Under the pieces are notes generated by a model, which was not told the DNA's origin, did no database searches, and was given only the letters and a program-made list of their open reading frames with translations. From a virus: a DNA stretch of 64,000 bases. The DNA lies in the IMG/VR virus record IMGVR_UViG_3300025132_000023, positions 32,168-96,167 of that record. One strand, written 5' to 3'. Positions 1-8,115 of the stretch are shown here, piece after piece; within the stretch, counting starts at the first letter, position 1, and the number at the start of each line of letters is the position of its first letter. The position numbers and the translations under genes are program-made.

Positions 1-1654
1 TAACGCGAGACAAGTCTACATCTTCTGTCATAGTTTTAAACCCTTCTGGGCTTTCTTTATCTTTCACTCTTCTAGTTTCTGTAGGGAACATAGTCTTCTT
101 CTTTCTTTCTTCTTCGGCTACAAGTTCTTGTGCCTTTTCTGCAAAGAACTCTTTTTCCCATTGTTTTTCTTCATCCGATTTTGGTTTAGAAGTTACTTCT
201 CTATGTAATGTTTCTCTTTCTCTCTTAGCCTTTATTTTCTCTTGGGCTTGTGATTGATATTGTTTATACTCAGTAATATTTTCTTGTGCGCCTTCATAAA
301 AATCTAATATATTTTGCAGGTTTGGAAATTGGGTTAATGATTCATCTAAGTTTTTATCAGTATTATCATTTACTATCTGCTCTAACGCTTCTATAGCCTT
401 TTTATGGTCTACTATCTTTTCATATTCTTCTTCTATCTCTTGAACAATATCAATTATTTTCTCTGCCCTAAAGTCATCAAAGTCTTTTCCTTTCTTTTCA
501 GATTGAGTCATTTTATCATATTGGCTTCTAATATCTGTATCTAATTCATCTATTCCCCAATCCTCTGTACCGTCTTTCTCTTCGATAAAATCGGAAAAAG
601 CCTGATAAAATTTACCATCTCCACCAATAGACTGTTCAAACGATTTAACAAGTTTACTAAAATGCTTACCTGAATTTGCTTGAGAATATTTGTAACTATC
701 ATTATTTAGTTGTCTTATCAAATGTGGCACACTTGCTCTATCAGTTTTTTTCGCAGAGATTCTTTCTGCAACCCTTCTTAGTTTAGACGCACTAGGTAAT
801 CCCCTACCAAATTCCCCTTTCATAAATCTCTCAAACTTTTTGTATAAATCTGAGGGTTTTCTCTTTCCATCTTCCATAGTAATTAGGTTATCAATAATAA
901 CAGGGTGGACTGTCTTCTTGCCTCTCCACATTGACTCATCTAATTTTAATAAAAATTTACTAGAATTAATTTTATTCTCTACCAGTTTTTTCTTATCTGC
1001 GTCTGTTAATCTTACGTTATCTTTTAATGCTGATAGTATCTCATTTAATGTTCTCTCTTGAACACTCATGTTTCTAGTAGTTTCTTGTGTTTTAGGAGAA
1101 GTGCGTATAATTTTAGTAACTTTACTAATGACTTCCCATTCTTTTTCATCCATATAATCCTTTAAAGTAAATAAACTGTCTGCAATAAATTTAGCATCAC
1201 TTACCTTTAATCCTCTAGGTTTATAGGGGCCGCCCCATGCGTCCTTTAATTGTTTTGAAGACCATGTTATTTTGGGCATTCTGTCAATTGGTTGTTTATC
1301 TGCTTCAGAATATGTTAAGAACTCTTTACTATGTTTTGGTTTTCCCTCAAACCGAGTTCCCCGTTTCTTAACTTTAGATATTACATTCTTAAGAACTTTT
1401 TGCACCTGTTGTAATGTTAAATTATTTTTTGCTAGAAGGGTTTTATATTGTTTTTTTGATAATAATCTGTAAAGTTCTGTTTCTGCTGTAGCACTTTTTC
1501 TTTCAGGCTTCTTAGGCGCATATTTTTGTTTGGCATGAGAACGGGCTTGTTCTGCTGAAAACCGTTGCTTTCCTGTTTTCTTATGTTTCAATGAAAGTAA
1601 CCATTTAACATATTCTTGTTCAGTCATGTCTTCTTTCAACAAAATTTCGCCCAT
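1..1654 (-). CDS. Unknown virion-block protein, truncated by window edge
   Basis: An open frame runs without a stop from the ATG at 1654 to the left edge, so at least 551 residues are visible and the C-terminus is missing. I recognise no domain. The protein is lysine- and glutamate-rich and mostly helical; the last visible third looks coiled-coil-like. It starts MGEILLKEDM, without the tryptophan of the tag found in many neighbours, although ILLK resembles the end of that tag. It is the last visible gene of the leftward morphogenesis block, two genes downstream of the portal, where scaffold, protease or capsid genes are often found in tailed viruses; no such function can be shown here. Confidence 0.75.
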   Translation of the reverse strand, partial: MGEILLKEDMTEQEYVKWLLSLKHKKTGKQRFSAEQARSHAKQKYAPKKPERKSATAETELYRLLSKKQYKTLLAKNNLTLQQVQKVLKNVISKVKKRGTRFEGKPKHSKEFLTYSEADKQPIDRMPKITWSSKQLKDAWGGPYKPRGLKVSDAKFIADSLFTLKDYMDEKEWEVISKVTKIIRTSPKTQETTRNMSVQERTLNEILSALKDNVRLTDADKKKLVENKINSSKFLLKLDESMWRGKKTVHPVIIDNLITMEDGKRKPSDLYKKFERFMKGEFGRGLPSASKLRRVAERISAKKTDRASVPHLIRQLNNDSYKYSQANSGKHFSKLVKSFEQSIGGDGKFYQAFSDFIEEKDGTEDWGIDELDTDIRSQYDKMTQSEKKGKDFDDFRAEKIIDIVQEIEEEYEKIVDHKKAIEALEQIVNDNTDKNLDESLTQFPNLQNILDFYEGAQENITEYKQYQSQAQEKIKAKRERETLHREVTSKPKSDEEKQWEKEFFAEKAQELVAEEERKKKTMFPTETRRVKDKESPEGFKTMTEDVDLSRV

Positions 1655-1665
1655 TGTTCTCACCC

Positions 1666-1875
1666 CTAATAGAAAGGAATATTTTCCTTCTTCTTGTTCT
1701 TTGCCTTTTGATGTGTAATCACATTAGGCACATTATCTGGTTGCTTTCTTACCTTGGTGCTTGGGTCAGTTGCTACCATATCGTAACTCTTACTTTCAGT
1801 CACTCCTCTTTCATTGTGTAACTTGTTAATCTTCTTAACAAGTTCCTGCTTTGCTCTCTTTATTTCGTCTGTCAT
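1666..1875 (-). CDS. Small basic hypothetical protein (69 aa)
   Basis: Short, strongly charged protein (MTDEIKRAKQEL...) with a helical N-terminal half and a lysine-rich tail ending KKKENIPFY. No family recognised. It follows the 251-residue gene by one base and precedes the truncated gene by about a dozen bases, so it is translated from the same leftward message. Confidence 0.65.
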   Translation of the reverse strand: MTDEIKRAKQELVKKINKLHNERGVTESKSYDMVATDPSTKVRKQPDNVPNVITHQKAKNKKKENIPFY

Positions 1876-1876
1876 T

Positions 1877-2632
1877 TTAACGCCTCTTTGGGTCAGGGTC
1901 TAAGTGAACCTTATTTTGAGTTTCTAAATATTTTACTGGAATTTTCTTCCCACTAGCAAGGAACTTTTGTAGTTGTCGCCATTGTTTAAAACTAGATTTT
2001 AGGAAAGTATATGGAGGAGAATTTTCTCCATCCCCTATTCCTTTAATTACCACATCAAATTCAAACCATCCTAGTTTTTCAAATATTTTATCAAATTCTC
2101 TTGTAACTCTTCTCTTAGAGTAATCTTGTAGTTCTTCCCACGTTTGCCATCTTCTATTAAATTCTTTACTAGGGTATGTCGATACTTCTCTTTTATAATA
2201 TCTTTGATAACCATATCTGTTTGGGTCAGAAGTATGTGGTTTGCGGTCATATCTTCTTACATCAAAGAATCTTTGTAAGAAGTGAAAGAACTGTGCGGGG
2301 CTGCTATATGGGTGGTCAGGTTTTGTAGGTTCATGGCCCCAAGCCTTATTATTTCTAACTCGACTTGCTACTTGCCATAATGTTGTATAAGCGTTATCAA
2401 TTTCTGGTTTTAATTCTGTCCACTTATTTTTATACATATCTAGTTCTCTACTAAAATCCTCATCTTTAGGGTCTATTCCTATATGTTCTTTTAATCGTCT
2501 GGTATTTTCATCTCGTTGTGCTGCAAAATCATCGCCGGGAAATGCCCCATATAAACCCGGATTTTCTTCCAAAAGGTCTTCCAACCATTCAGGAATTTTA
2601 TCGTCTTTTTTAAGCACTAATAACCAATTCAT
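1877..2632 (-). CDS. Portal-adjacent hypothetical protein with N-terminal W tag
   Basis: 251 residues starting MNWLLVLKKDD, a member of the set of proteins that share an N-terminal M-x-W-x-x-L-x-K tag. The body is rich in aromatic and charged residues with several predicted helices; I recognise no fold. Its start overlaps the portal stop by four bases (ATGA), so the two are translationally coupled and probably made in a fixed ratio. Position just downstream of portal suggests a head or connector role, by inference only. Confidence 0.7.
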   Translation of the reverse strand: MNWLLVLKKDDKIPEWLEDLLEENPGLYGAFPGDDFAAQRDENTRRLKEHIGIDPKDEDFSRELDMYKNKWTELKPEIDNAYTTLWQVASRVRNNKAWGHEPTKPDHPYSSPAQFFHFLQRFFDVRRYDRKPHTSDPNRYGYQRYYKREVSTYPSKEFNRRWQTWEELQDYSKRRVTREFDKIFEKLGWFEFDVVIKGIGDGENSPPYTFLKSSFKQWRQLQKFLASGKKIPVKYLETQNKVHLDPDPKRR

Positions 2633-4266
2633 CTTGTTCGCCTTTCTGTCCTACTATCTACGTTTGTATTTCCTGCTTCTCTAGGTAAGCCTGTATTTCT
2701 TTTATCTGGGCCTGTTTCAGATGAAGGTTTATTTCTTGTTGCTGGTGGGTTTTCTTGTGGTGTAGGTGCATTACCTTGTTCCATCATTTGTCCCATTTGA
2801 CTTGCATCAATATTTGTTCCAGCATAGGGGTCACGCTCAATTTGTCCCTCTTGACCTTTTGGTTGTTGTCCTCCTTCTGGTGGAGGTTTATGATATGAAA
2901 ATCTTCCTTCATCGTCCATTTCAACTTCAAATCCTAAGTTCTTAATTGATGCAGCAATTTGAACTTCAAGTTCTCTTAGCCTTATCTTTGCTAATTCATC
3001 TTCCTCTTCTGAAGGAGGCAATCTTAATTCCCAATCTGTAATGCCAAATTGTTGTGTAATAAATGGCAATACATAGTCATTCCAAATTGTTTGTGCCATT
3101 TCAACTGCACGGTTTGTAACAAGAATTTGCATACCTTCATTGTTTAATCCACCACTAGCAGAATTGTCTGCCATGAAAATTTTAGATACCCCATAGAAAG
3201 CAGAAATCCTATCTCTTAGGTCTTCTTTAACAGCAATGTAATCCATCTCTTTTAGAGTGTTCATAAAATTAATCCACTCAATAGAACCCTTACCATTTTC
3301 TGCTTCTATTCCCATTACAGGGATAAAGTGCGGGTCTTGTTCCATCTTTTCTTTAACGCCTCTCCAGAAATTTTTCATTGAATCAATGTTTCTGGTTTGA
3401 ACTGCAAGCAATCCTCTTGGCATTCTGCTCTTAGTATAAGAAGAATTTACATAATTTTCCATAGCAATTAAAGTAGTAATGTGATTCCAAAGAGTAAGGA
3501 TTGGTGATAACCCATAAAGTCTGCTTGGATTATATTTGCTAAAGTGTAGAACTTCTCCTTTAATATAATACTGTTCTTCACCATGCGCTCTATTCACATA
3601 ATGTATAGGATATGTTGGGCCACCACATTCTTCACAAAGTTCTGTCGGGTCATCAGATTTAAATTCTCTATGTCTAAGACAAGTAAATCCTTCATTACCT
3701 TTTGCCCCTTTCTCATCAGAATAAATTGCCATAGTTACAGGGTCACCCCTATACATTTCTTTGATTCTATGCATCTTAATTTCACTATTCCCATCTAGGA
3801 AATATTCTTTTACAAGAATAACATATGCATCATCCATAATGTTAAGGTCATCTTCCATTTCCTTAAGAACATCTATGAACATCTGTTCTGAACCATTAAT
3901 ATATCCTCCTAAGAATTTCTTAGCATATTTTAATTGGTCTTTGTCCGGCTTCTTTAAATTTTGTGAACCACATTCTTGACAAACAGGAGTAGGAGATTTA
4001 TGTTTCTTTCCACAATCAGCACACTTAACTACAAACTTCTCATCCCAATGATAGCCCCTTCTAAATATTTCATTCTTTAATTGATTAGTGCAAGTTCTAA
4101 CTATTACACATTGTTGGGCAACGTGATAAATCACAGGCCCGGTTATCATATACGAGGCATCTTTTTCTTGAATACCCGGATTGAATACTTTTCTATCCGC
4201 AGGTTTAGGAGTTCTTCTCCTAAACACATTACGAAGAGAAAATCTTCTTTGTTCTTCTTCTACCAT
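2629..4266 (-). CDS. Portal protein
   Basis: 545-residue protein with the look of phage portals: a stem and clip region with a run around MENYVNSSYTKSRMPRG and ISAFYGVSKIFM, then a long acidic/helical C-terminus ending in a low-complexity Pro/Gln/Asn tail. The portal forms the dodecameric ring at the capsid vertex through which DNA is pumped. It lies one gene from TerL, as expected. Two Cys4 zinc-ribbon-like insertions are visible in the first half (CADCGKK...CQECG and CLRHREF...CEECGG), unusual for a bacteriophage portal but common in archaeal proteins. Assignment rests on motif impression and context. Confidence 0.8.
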   Translation of the reverse strand: MVEEEQRRFSLRNVFRRRTPKPADRKVFNPGIQEKDASYMITGPVIYHVAQQCVIVRTCTNQLKNEIFRRGYHWDEKFVVKCADCGKKHKSPTPVCQECGSQNLKKPDKDQLKYAKKFLGGYINGSEQMFIDVLKEMEDDLNIMDDAYVILVKEYFLDGNSEIKMHRIKEMYRGDPVTMAIYSDEKGAKGNEGFTCLRHREFKSDDPTELCEECGGPTYPIHYVNRAHGEEQYYIKGEVLHFSKYNPSRLYGLSPILTLWNHITTLIAMENYVNSSYTKSRMPRGLLAVQTRNIDSMKNFWRGVKEKMEQDPHFIPVMGIEAENGKGSIEWINFMNTLKEMDYIAVKEDLRDRISAFYGVSKIFMADNSASGGLNNEGMQILVTNRAVEMAQTIWNDYVLPFITQQFGITDWELRLPPSEEEDELAKIRLRELEVQIAASIKNLGFEVEMDDEGRFSYHKPPPEGGQQPKGQEGQIERDPYAGTNIDASQMGQMMEQGNAPTPQENPPATRNKPSSETGPDKRNTGLPREAGNTNVDSRTERRTR

Positions 4267-4269
4267 CTA

Positions 4270-5580
4270 TTATACATCCATCTTTGAATTTTCTTCTAAC
4301 TTACTAATTGAATCAATATCAATGTCCCATTCATTCCAATTGAAATTAGTGTTGTCTTTGTGATTGTGATACTTCATTAACTTAAACAATTCATCTTTCC
4401 TTTGCTTATACCAATCTTCTTTCTTATTCTGCTTTTTAATTTTTATTAGTTCTAATAATACTTTTGCATTAGGCCCCTTCATTCTAAAGTGCGGCATACA
4501 TTTTGTTAATAACTTTTTAATATCTGAGCCGGAATAAAAGTTTAATCTATTTACAGGTCTAGTATCTTGAGGGGATTTTTGGTCTAAATGTAATCTTCCA
4601 ATGCTTCCTAATGATTTATACATTTCAGTCATAAATGCTTTTCCTCTTTCTCCGGTTGCAATTAGTCCTACTCTAGGGTTATGATTTCTATCCATTGTAA
4701 TATAGCCATCGGAGTCAATAAATGCTGCTGTATATGCCCATATATTCTTTTTGATTTCGTCATTAAATTTATAGTATGCTCCATTTACAGAAGTTATGTT
4801 TTCTTCCCTAGCAAGTTTTGCAATTACCGCAGAAGAAGTTTTATCGTATAAATTCTTATCTAACGAATCATGTATTTCTCTTGCAGAAATTCCGGGATTA
4901 TCACAAACCGATTTAAGTATCTCGGCCTTCACTACCGCCTTAGTGCTAGGGCTTATAGAGGTTTCCTTTAGAATTGCCTTAAATTCTCTTTTGGCTTTTG
5001 TTGCTTTCTTTAGATTCTCAGCATAACCCTTACCATAATATTTACCTTTCATTTCTAGGTTTGCTTCCCAATTCTTACAAAGAGCATCAATAACATTTCG
5101 CCTAGTGTCTTCATCACTAATCTTACTTAACTTTAATAGGTGGGTTTCATTACAAGTCATACTTTGTAAAGGAGCCTTATACTTCTTAACCCAATATATT
5201 GAATCAATGCACTTATGTAAATAATCTGTGTAGCCATCAATCACATTATCTATAGCCTTAGTAAATTCTATCTTCTTTTCACCCTTAAGAGTTCTTCGAT
5301 GCATTCTCATCTCTTTAATAACGTCAGGTATAGTATGTCCTTGAATTTTATATTGGTCTGGATAAACATCTAACATCTTTTTAGCATCTGTTAGGTTCAT
5401 ATTAAATTCTTGGGCATAATCCTTTGCTATCTCTTCATGGCTTCTAATAGGCTTATCTCCTAACCACGCCCTATTAAGTTGTTCAATTTCTTGTGTTAAT
5501 TTAGACTTTTCATTTAGAAGTTTGGCTTGTTCTTCCAAAGTTTTTGCCTCTTCTTTCTCTGCTTCTGATTCTAATACCAT
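4270..5580 (-). CDS. LAGLIDADG-domain protein between terL and portal
   Basis: 436 residues. Near residue 285 the segment YTAAFIDSDGYITM is a good match to the LAGLIDADG homing-endonuclease helix plus catalytic aspartate, followed by FYSGSDIKKLLTKCMPHF and a lysine-rich end typical of the second half of such domains. The first ~270 residues are a separate, helical, charged region with a possible winged-helix segment (ISAREIHDSLDK). Only one LAGLIDADG motif is seen, so it would act as a dimer. No intein or intron flanks are visible: the ORF is free-standing between terL and portal. It may be a homing gene fused to, or domesticated by, a structural or regulatory protein. Confidence 0.7.
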   Translation of the reverse strand: MVLESEAEKEEAKTLEEQAKLLNEKSKLTQEIEQLNRAWLGDKPIRSHEEIAKDYAQEFNMNLTDAKKMLDVYPDQYKIQGHTIPDVIKEMRMHRRTLKGEKKIEFTKAIDNVIDGYTDYLHKCIDSIYWVKKYKAPLQSMTCNETHLLKLSKISDEDTRRNVIDALCKNWEANLEMKGKYYGKGYAENLKKATKAKREFKAILKETSISPSTKAVVKAEILKSVCDNPGISAREIHDSLDKNLYDKTSSAVIAKLAREENITSVNGAYYKFNDEIKKNIWAYTAAFIDSDGYITMDRNHNPRVGLIATGERGKAFMTEMYKSLGSIGRLHLDQKSPQDTRPVNRLNFYSGSDIKKLLTKCMPHFRMKGPNAKVLLELIKIKKQNKKEDWYKQRKDELFKLMKYHNHKDNTNFNWNEWDIDIDSISKLEENSKMDV

Positions 5581-5594
5581 AATTCATACCCGAC

Positions 5595-7034
5595 CTAAAA
5601 ATTTAATCCTACCATGCTCGCGTTTTGCCCGTATAGCGGCTCCTCAGGGGCTTCAAAGATTCCCATGTCATCAAGCAGCATAAACGCTTCTGTTGGAGTC
5701 TGTGAGGCCGCATTTGCTAATGCTAGTCCCATCACTAAGTCGTCATGTGCGCCTACTCCCTCAAACTTCCCAGATTGGGTAATAGAAAACATAGATAACT
5801 CTTCTAATAAGGCTTGAGACATCTTTCTACTGTTATTATCACCATAAGGAAGGTGTAATTTATTGTTTTCAAAATTCATTTGAAGATTTAAGATGATTTC
5901 TTGTTTCTTTCTTCTAGTTGTGTCAAAATCTCGAACATTTAAGTCAGAAACTGCCCTTAGTTCTTGAGTAAAGGCTTTTGCAAACGTATTTGTTTCATAT
6001 AGTATAACCTCAGGCTCAAATACTTGACCAATTAGCCTTAATTTATCAATATTCTCTCTAAACTGAACATTCTTGGCCCTATCCACATGAACAATGCTTT
6101 TATTTTTCTCATCATCAACTTCTAAAACCATAATTACGTTATAATCGCCATCTGTAGAGATAGCAGGGTCAACACCAACATAATATTTGTATCCTTTATC
6201 CTTTCTGTGACCCAATTTAAGAATTAAGTCTTTATTTTTAGCATTTTCCAAGTGTTCTTGTCCGAAAAGTGCCGTGCCTGTTGAAACAGGAATACATAAA
6301 TACTCTCTTGTAAACTTTAATGAACCAATCTCTGCTTTTCTTTGCATTAGAGCATCATAGTCCCATCTTTCAGGCCATAGTGGTTCATTCATAGAATCTA
6401 AACACGGATACTTTCTAACTGTATAAGCAGCATTCTCTTCTAACTGTGAGAAAATATCAGTATATGTGAAAGGGGTTCCTATCATTCTTAAATTAGCAGT
6501 ATGATGCAGAGTTGGTATCATATCTCCGAAGAACCAATCAGTAACTCTTTGAATACCTGTTAAACTAAACTCTTTCAAAGGGTCGTCAATAATAATTTCT
6601 TGAGGGTGAAGACCACGAATCTGTGAACCTACTGACCTTTCAAGAATAGAGTTTCCATTTGTTAATGTAATGTTTCCAATAGCCCAACCTCTTGAAGGTC
6701 TAAACTTTTTTAGTTGTGGTAGATTAAAATACCTATCAATTTCTCTCATGTGAACTAGGGTCTGCTTTTGGTTAGAGGAAATGTAAAGCATTTGGAATGG
6801 GGGTTCTTTGAATACTAAATTCCACACTACCCAAGAATGCATAAAGACAGACTTTCCGTGGTCACGACTACAAACAATAACACTTCTATCTGTGTCTTGC
6901 ATAGTTTGAAGCCACTCTTGCATATATTCAGGATACATCATTCCTAGAACATTTTGAAAGAAATATGGAAATGAATCCTTAGACATTTCCATGTCCATTC
7001 TGTGGGCAAAATTTAATTCTTCTAATTCTACCAT
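5595..7034 (-). CDS. terL: Large terminase subunit (DNA-packaging ATPase/nuclease)
   Basis: 479 residues with the full terminase layout. The ATPase shows a variant Walker A, SRDHGKS (residues 56-62), Walker B in EIIIDDPL and a coupling region ending MIGTPF. The RNase H-like nuclease follows with YYVGVDPAISTDGDYN (first Asp), LYETNTFAK and GAHDDLVMGLALA (last Asp pair). The enzyme cuts concatemeric DNA and pumps it through the portal ring. The start overlaps the previous gene by one base. Length is normal for tailed viruses. Confidence 0.95.
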   Translation of the reverse strand: MVELEELNFAHRMDMEMSKDSFPYFFQNVLGMMYPEYMQEWLQTMQDTDRSVIVCSRDHGKSVFMHSWVVWNLVFKEPPFQMLYISSNQKQTLVHMREIDRYFNLPQLKKFRPSRGWAIGNITLTNGNSILERSVGSQIRGLHPQEIIIDDPLKEFSLTGIQRVTDWFFGDMIPTLHHTANLRMIGTPFTYTDIFSQLEENAAYTVRKYPCLDSMNEPLWPERWDYDALMQRKAEIGSLKFTREYLCIPVSTGTALFGQEHLENAKNKDLILKLGHRKDKGYKYYVGVDPAISTDGDYNVIMVLEVDDEKNKSIVHVDRAKNVQFRENIDKLRLIGQVFEPEVILYETNTFAKAFTQELRAVSDLNVRDFDTTRRKKQEIILNLQMNFENNKLHLPYGDNNSRKMSQALLEELSMFSITQSGKFEGVGAHDDLVMGLALANAASQTPTEAFMLLDDMGIFEAPEEPLYGQNASMVGLNF

Positions 7035-7615
7035 TATCTTTCACCTTCTGCTTCATTCCATTCTTGTGCCATTGCTGTTGGAATATAAATTACCAAATCA
7101 TTATTTCTTTCTTCTGCTCTTGCTACATGGAAGTCTACAACTTTCTTTGGAATGTGTTCATAATATTTTGTTATATCTGTAGGATTAACATCAAAGAATT
7201 TTCTTCCAAAAGAATCTGCCCAATTCTTTCCTCCCAAAGACTTGTTATTTAATAAACCTATAGCGGCTTTGTGGCCCATCTTAGACATTTTCATTTTCTG
7301 TAGTTTTGCGCCAATATTTGTAAATCCTTTCTTTCCACCGTTTGCATAGTCTGGATGAACTCTTGCTCCTGCTAAGGCCCACCATTTACCGTGGTCTTCA
7401 AACCCAGAATAACCTATGATTCTATTATTATCCCAAGCAGTAAAATAGTCACCATCAAAAGTAAATGGGTTTAAACCTACAGGATTAGTTCTTCTTGCGG
7501 GTCTTGGATTATCTGGATTTGATTCAGTCCAAACTTCAACTATTTCATCTTCTGAAAATAATCTTGCTGGAAATGTAATTCCTTTGTATGCTTTTACAAT
7601 CTCAAACCAATCCAA
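7034..7615 (-). CDS. GNAT-like acetyltransferase with N-terminal W tag
   Basis: 193 residues, starting with a TTG codon (MDWFEIVKAYK) behind GGTGGTGGG. After the tag comes a probable GNAT acyltransferase fold: the strand AWDNNRIIGYSGFE, then ALAGARVHPDYANGGKKGF, which fits the acetyl-CoA-binding strand and pyrophosphate loop, and the helix IGAKLQKMKM. A virus acetyltransferase could modify host or virion proteins; substrate unknown. The tag suggests the enzyme is handled with the structural proteins. Confidence 0.6.
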   Translation of the reverse strand: MDWFEIVKAYKGITFPARLFSEDEIVEVWTESNPDNPRPARRTNPVGLNPFTFDGDYFTAWDNNRIIGYSGFEDHGKWWALAGARVHPDYANGGKKGFTNIGAKLQKMKMSKMGHKAAIGLLNNKSLGGKNWADSFGRKFFDVNPTDITKYYEHIPKKVVDFHVARAEERNNDLVIYIPTAMAQEWNEAEGER

Positions 7616-7675
7616 ATTCCCACCACCTAAATCTATTTAATTTAATTTTGCGTAAAGGCAAATTCTTTTTTCCCA

Positions 7676-7960
7676 TTAATATCCCATTTCAAATTTACTT
7701 GGACTTGTTAGTTCTCTTGCTTTTTGACAACAGAATCTAATTTTTTGAGTGGATTGTAGGAACCAAAAAGTATCTTTTTCAAGCCTAAATTGTTCTTCTA
7801 AATAATTACACAACTCTCTCCTAGTCATGGCTTCAATATCAGAATCAATTTTTAACTTAAGAATTGGCCCGGTTTCTGGTGGTAGCCTTGCATCTAACAC
7901 AACATATATGTGACCCATCCAATCAATGAGTTTACTAATTATTCTGTGTCTAAGTTTCAT
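7676..7960 (-). CDS. Hypothetical protein (94 aa)
   Basis: Starts MKLRHRIISKLIDWMGHIY. Compact alpha/beta-looking protein with a C-terminal Cys pair (IRFCCQKAREL). No family recognised. Its ATG overlaps the stop of the upstream 52-residue gene. A 60-bp AT-rich gap with a TTTGC/GCAAA hairpin (about 7650-7670) separates it from the downstream acetyltransferase-like gene. Confidence 0.6.
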   Translation of the reverse strand: MKLRHRIISKLIDWMGHIYVVLDARLPPETGPILKLKIDSDIEAMTRRELCNYLEEQFRLEKDTFWFLQSTQKIRFCCQKARELTSPSKFEMGY

Positions 7961-8115
7961 TTCTTATCAACTACCTTATGTTCAAATAAATAATCTGAAG
8001 CATCATCAACAGATGACCAATCGTGTTCATCCAAATCATATTTATCTGCGACTTCCTCTAAATCATCTATTGCCTCATCAACAGGCTTTTTCTTTACGAT
8101 GTTAAACCAGTTCAT
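7957..8115 (-). CDS. Small W-tag protein (52 aa)
   Basis: An uninterrupted 53-codon frame filling the gap between two called genes, with ATGA overlaps at both ends. The product begins MNWFNIVKKKP, matching the N-terminal tag of its neighbours, and is otherwise a short acidic helical segment (EAIDDLEEVADKYDLDEHDW) ending in HKVVDKK. The tag makes up about a fifth of the protein, so its function may be mainly tag-dependent. Confidence 0.75.
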   Translation of the reverse strand: MNWFNIVKKKPVDEAIDDLEEVADKYDLDEHDWSSVDDASDYLFEHKVVDKK

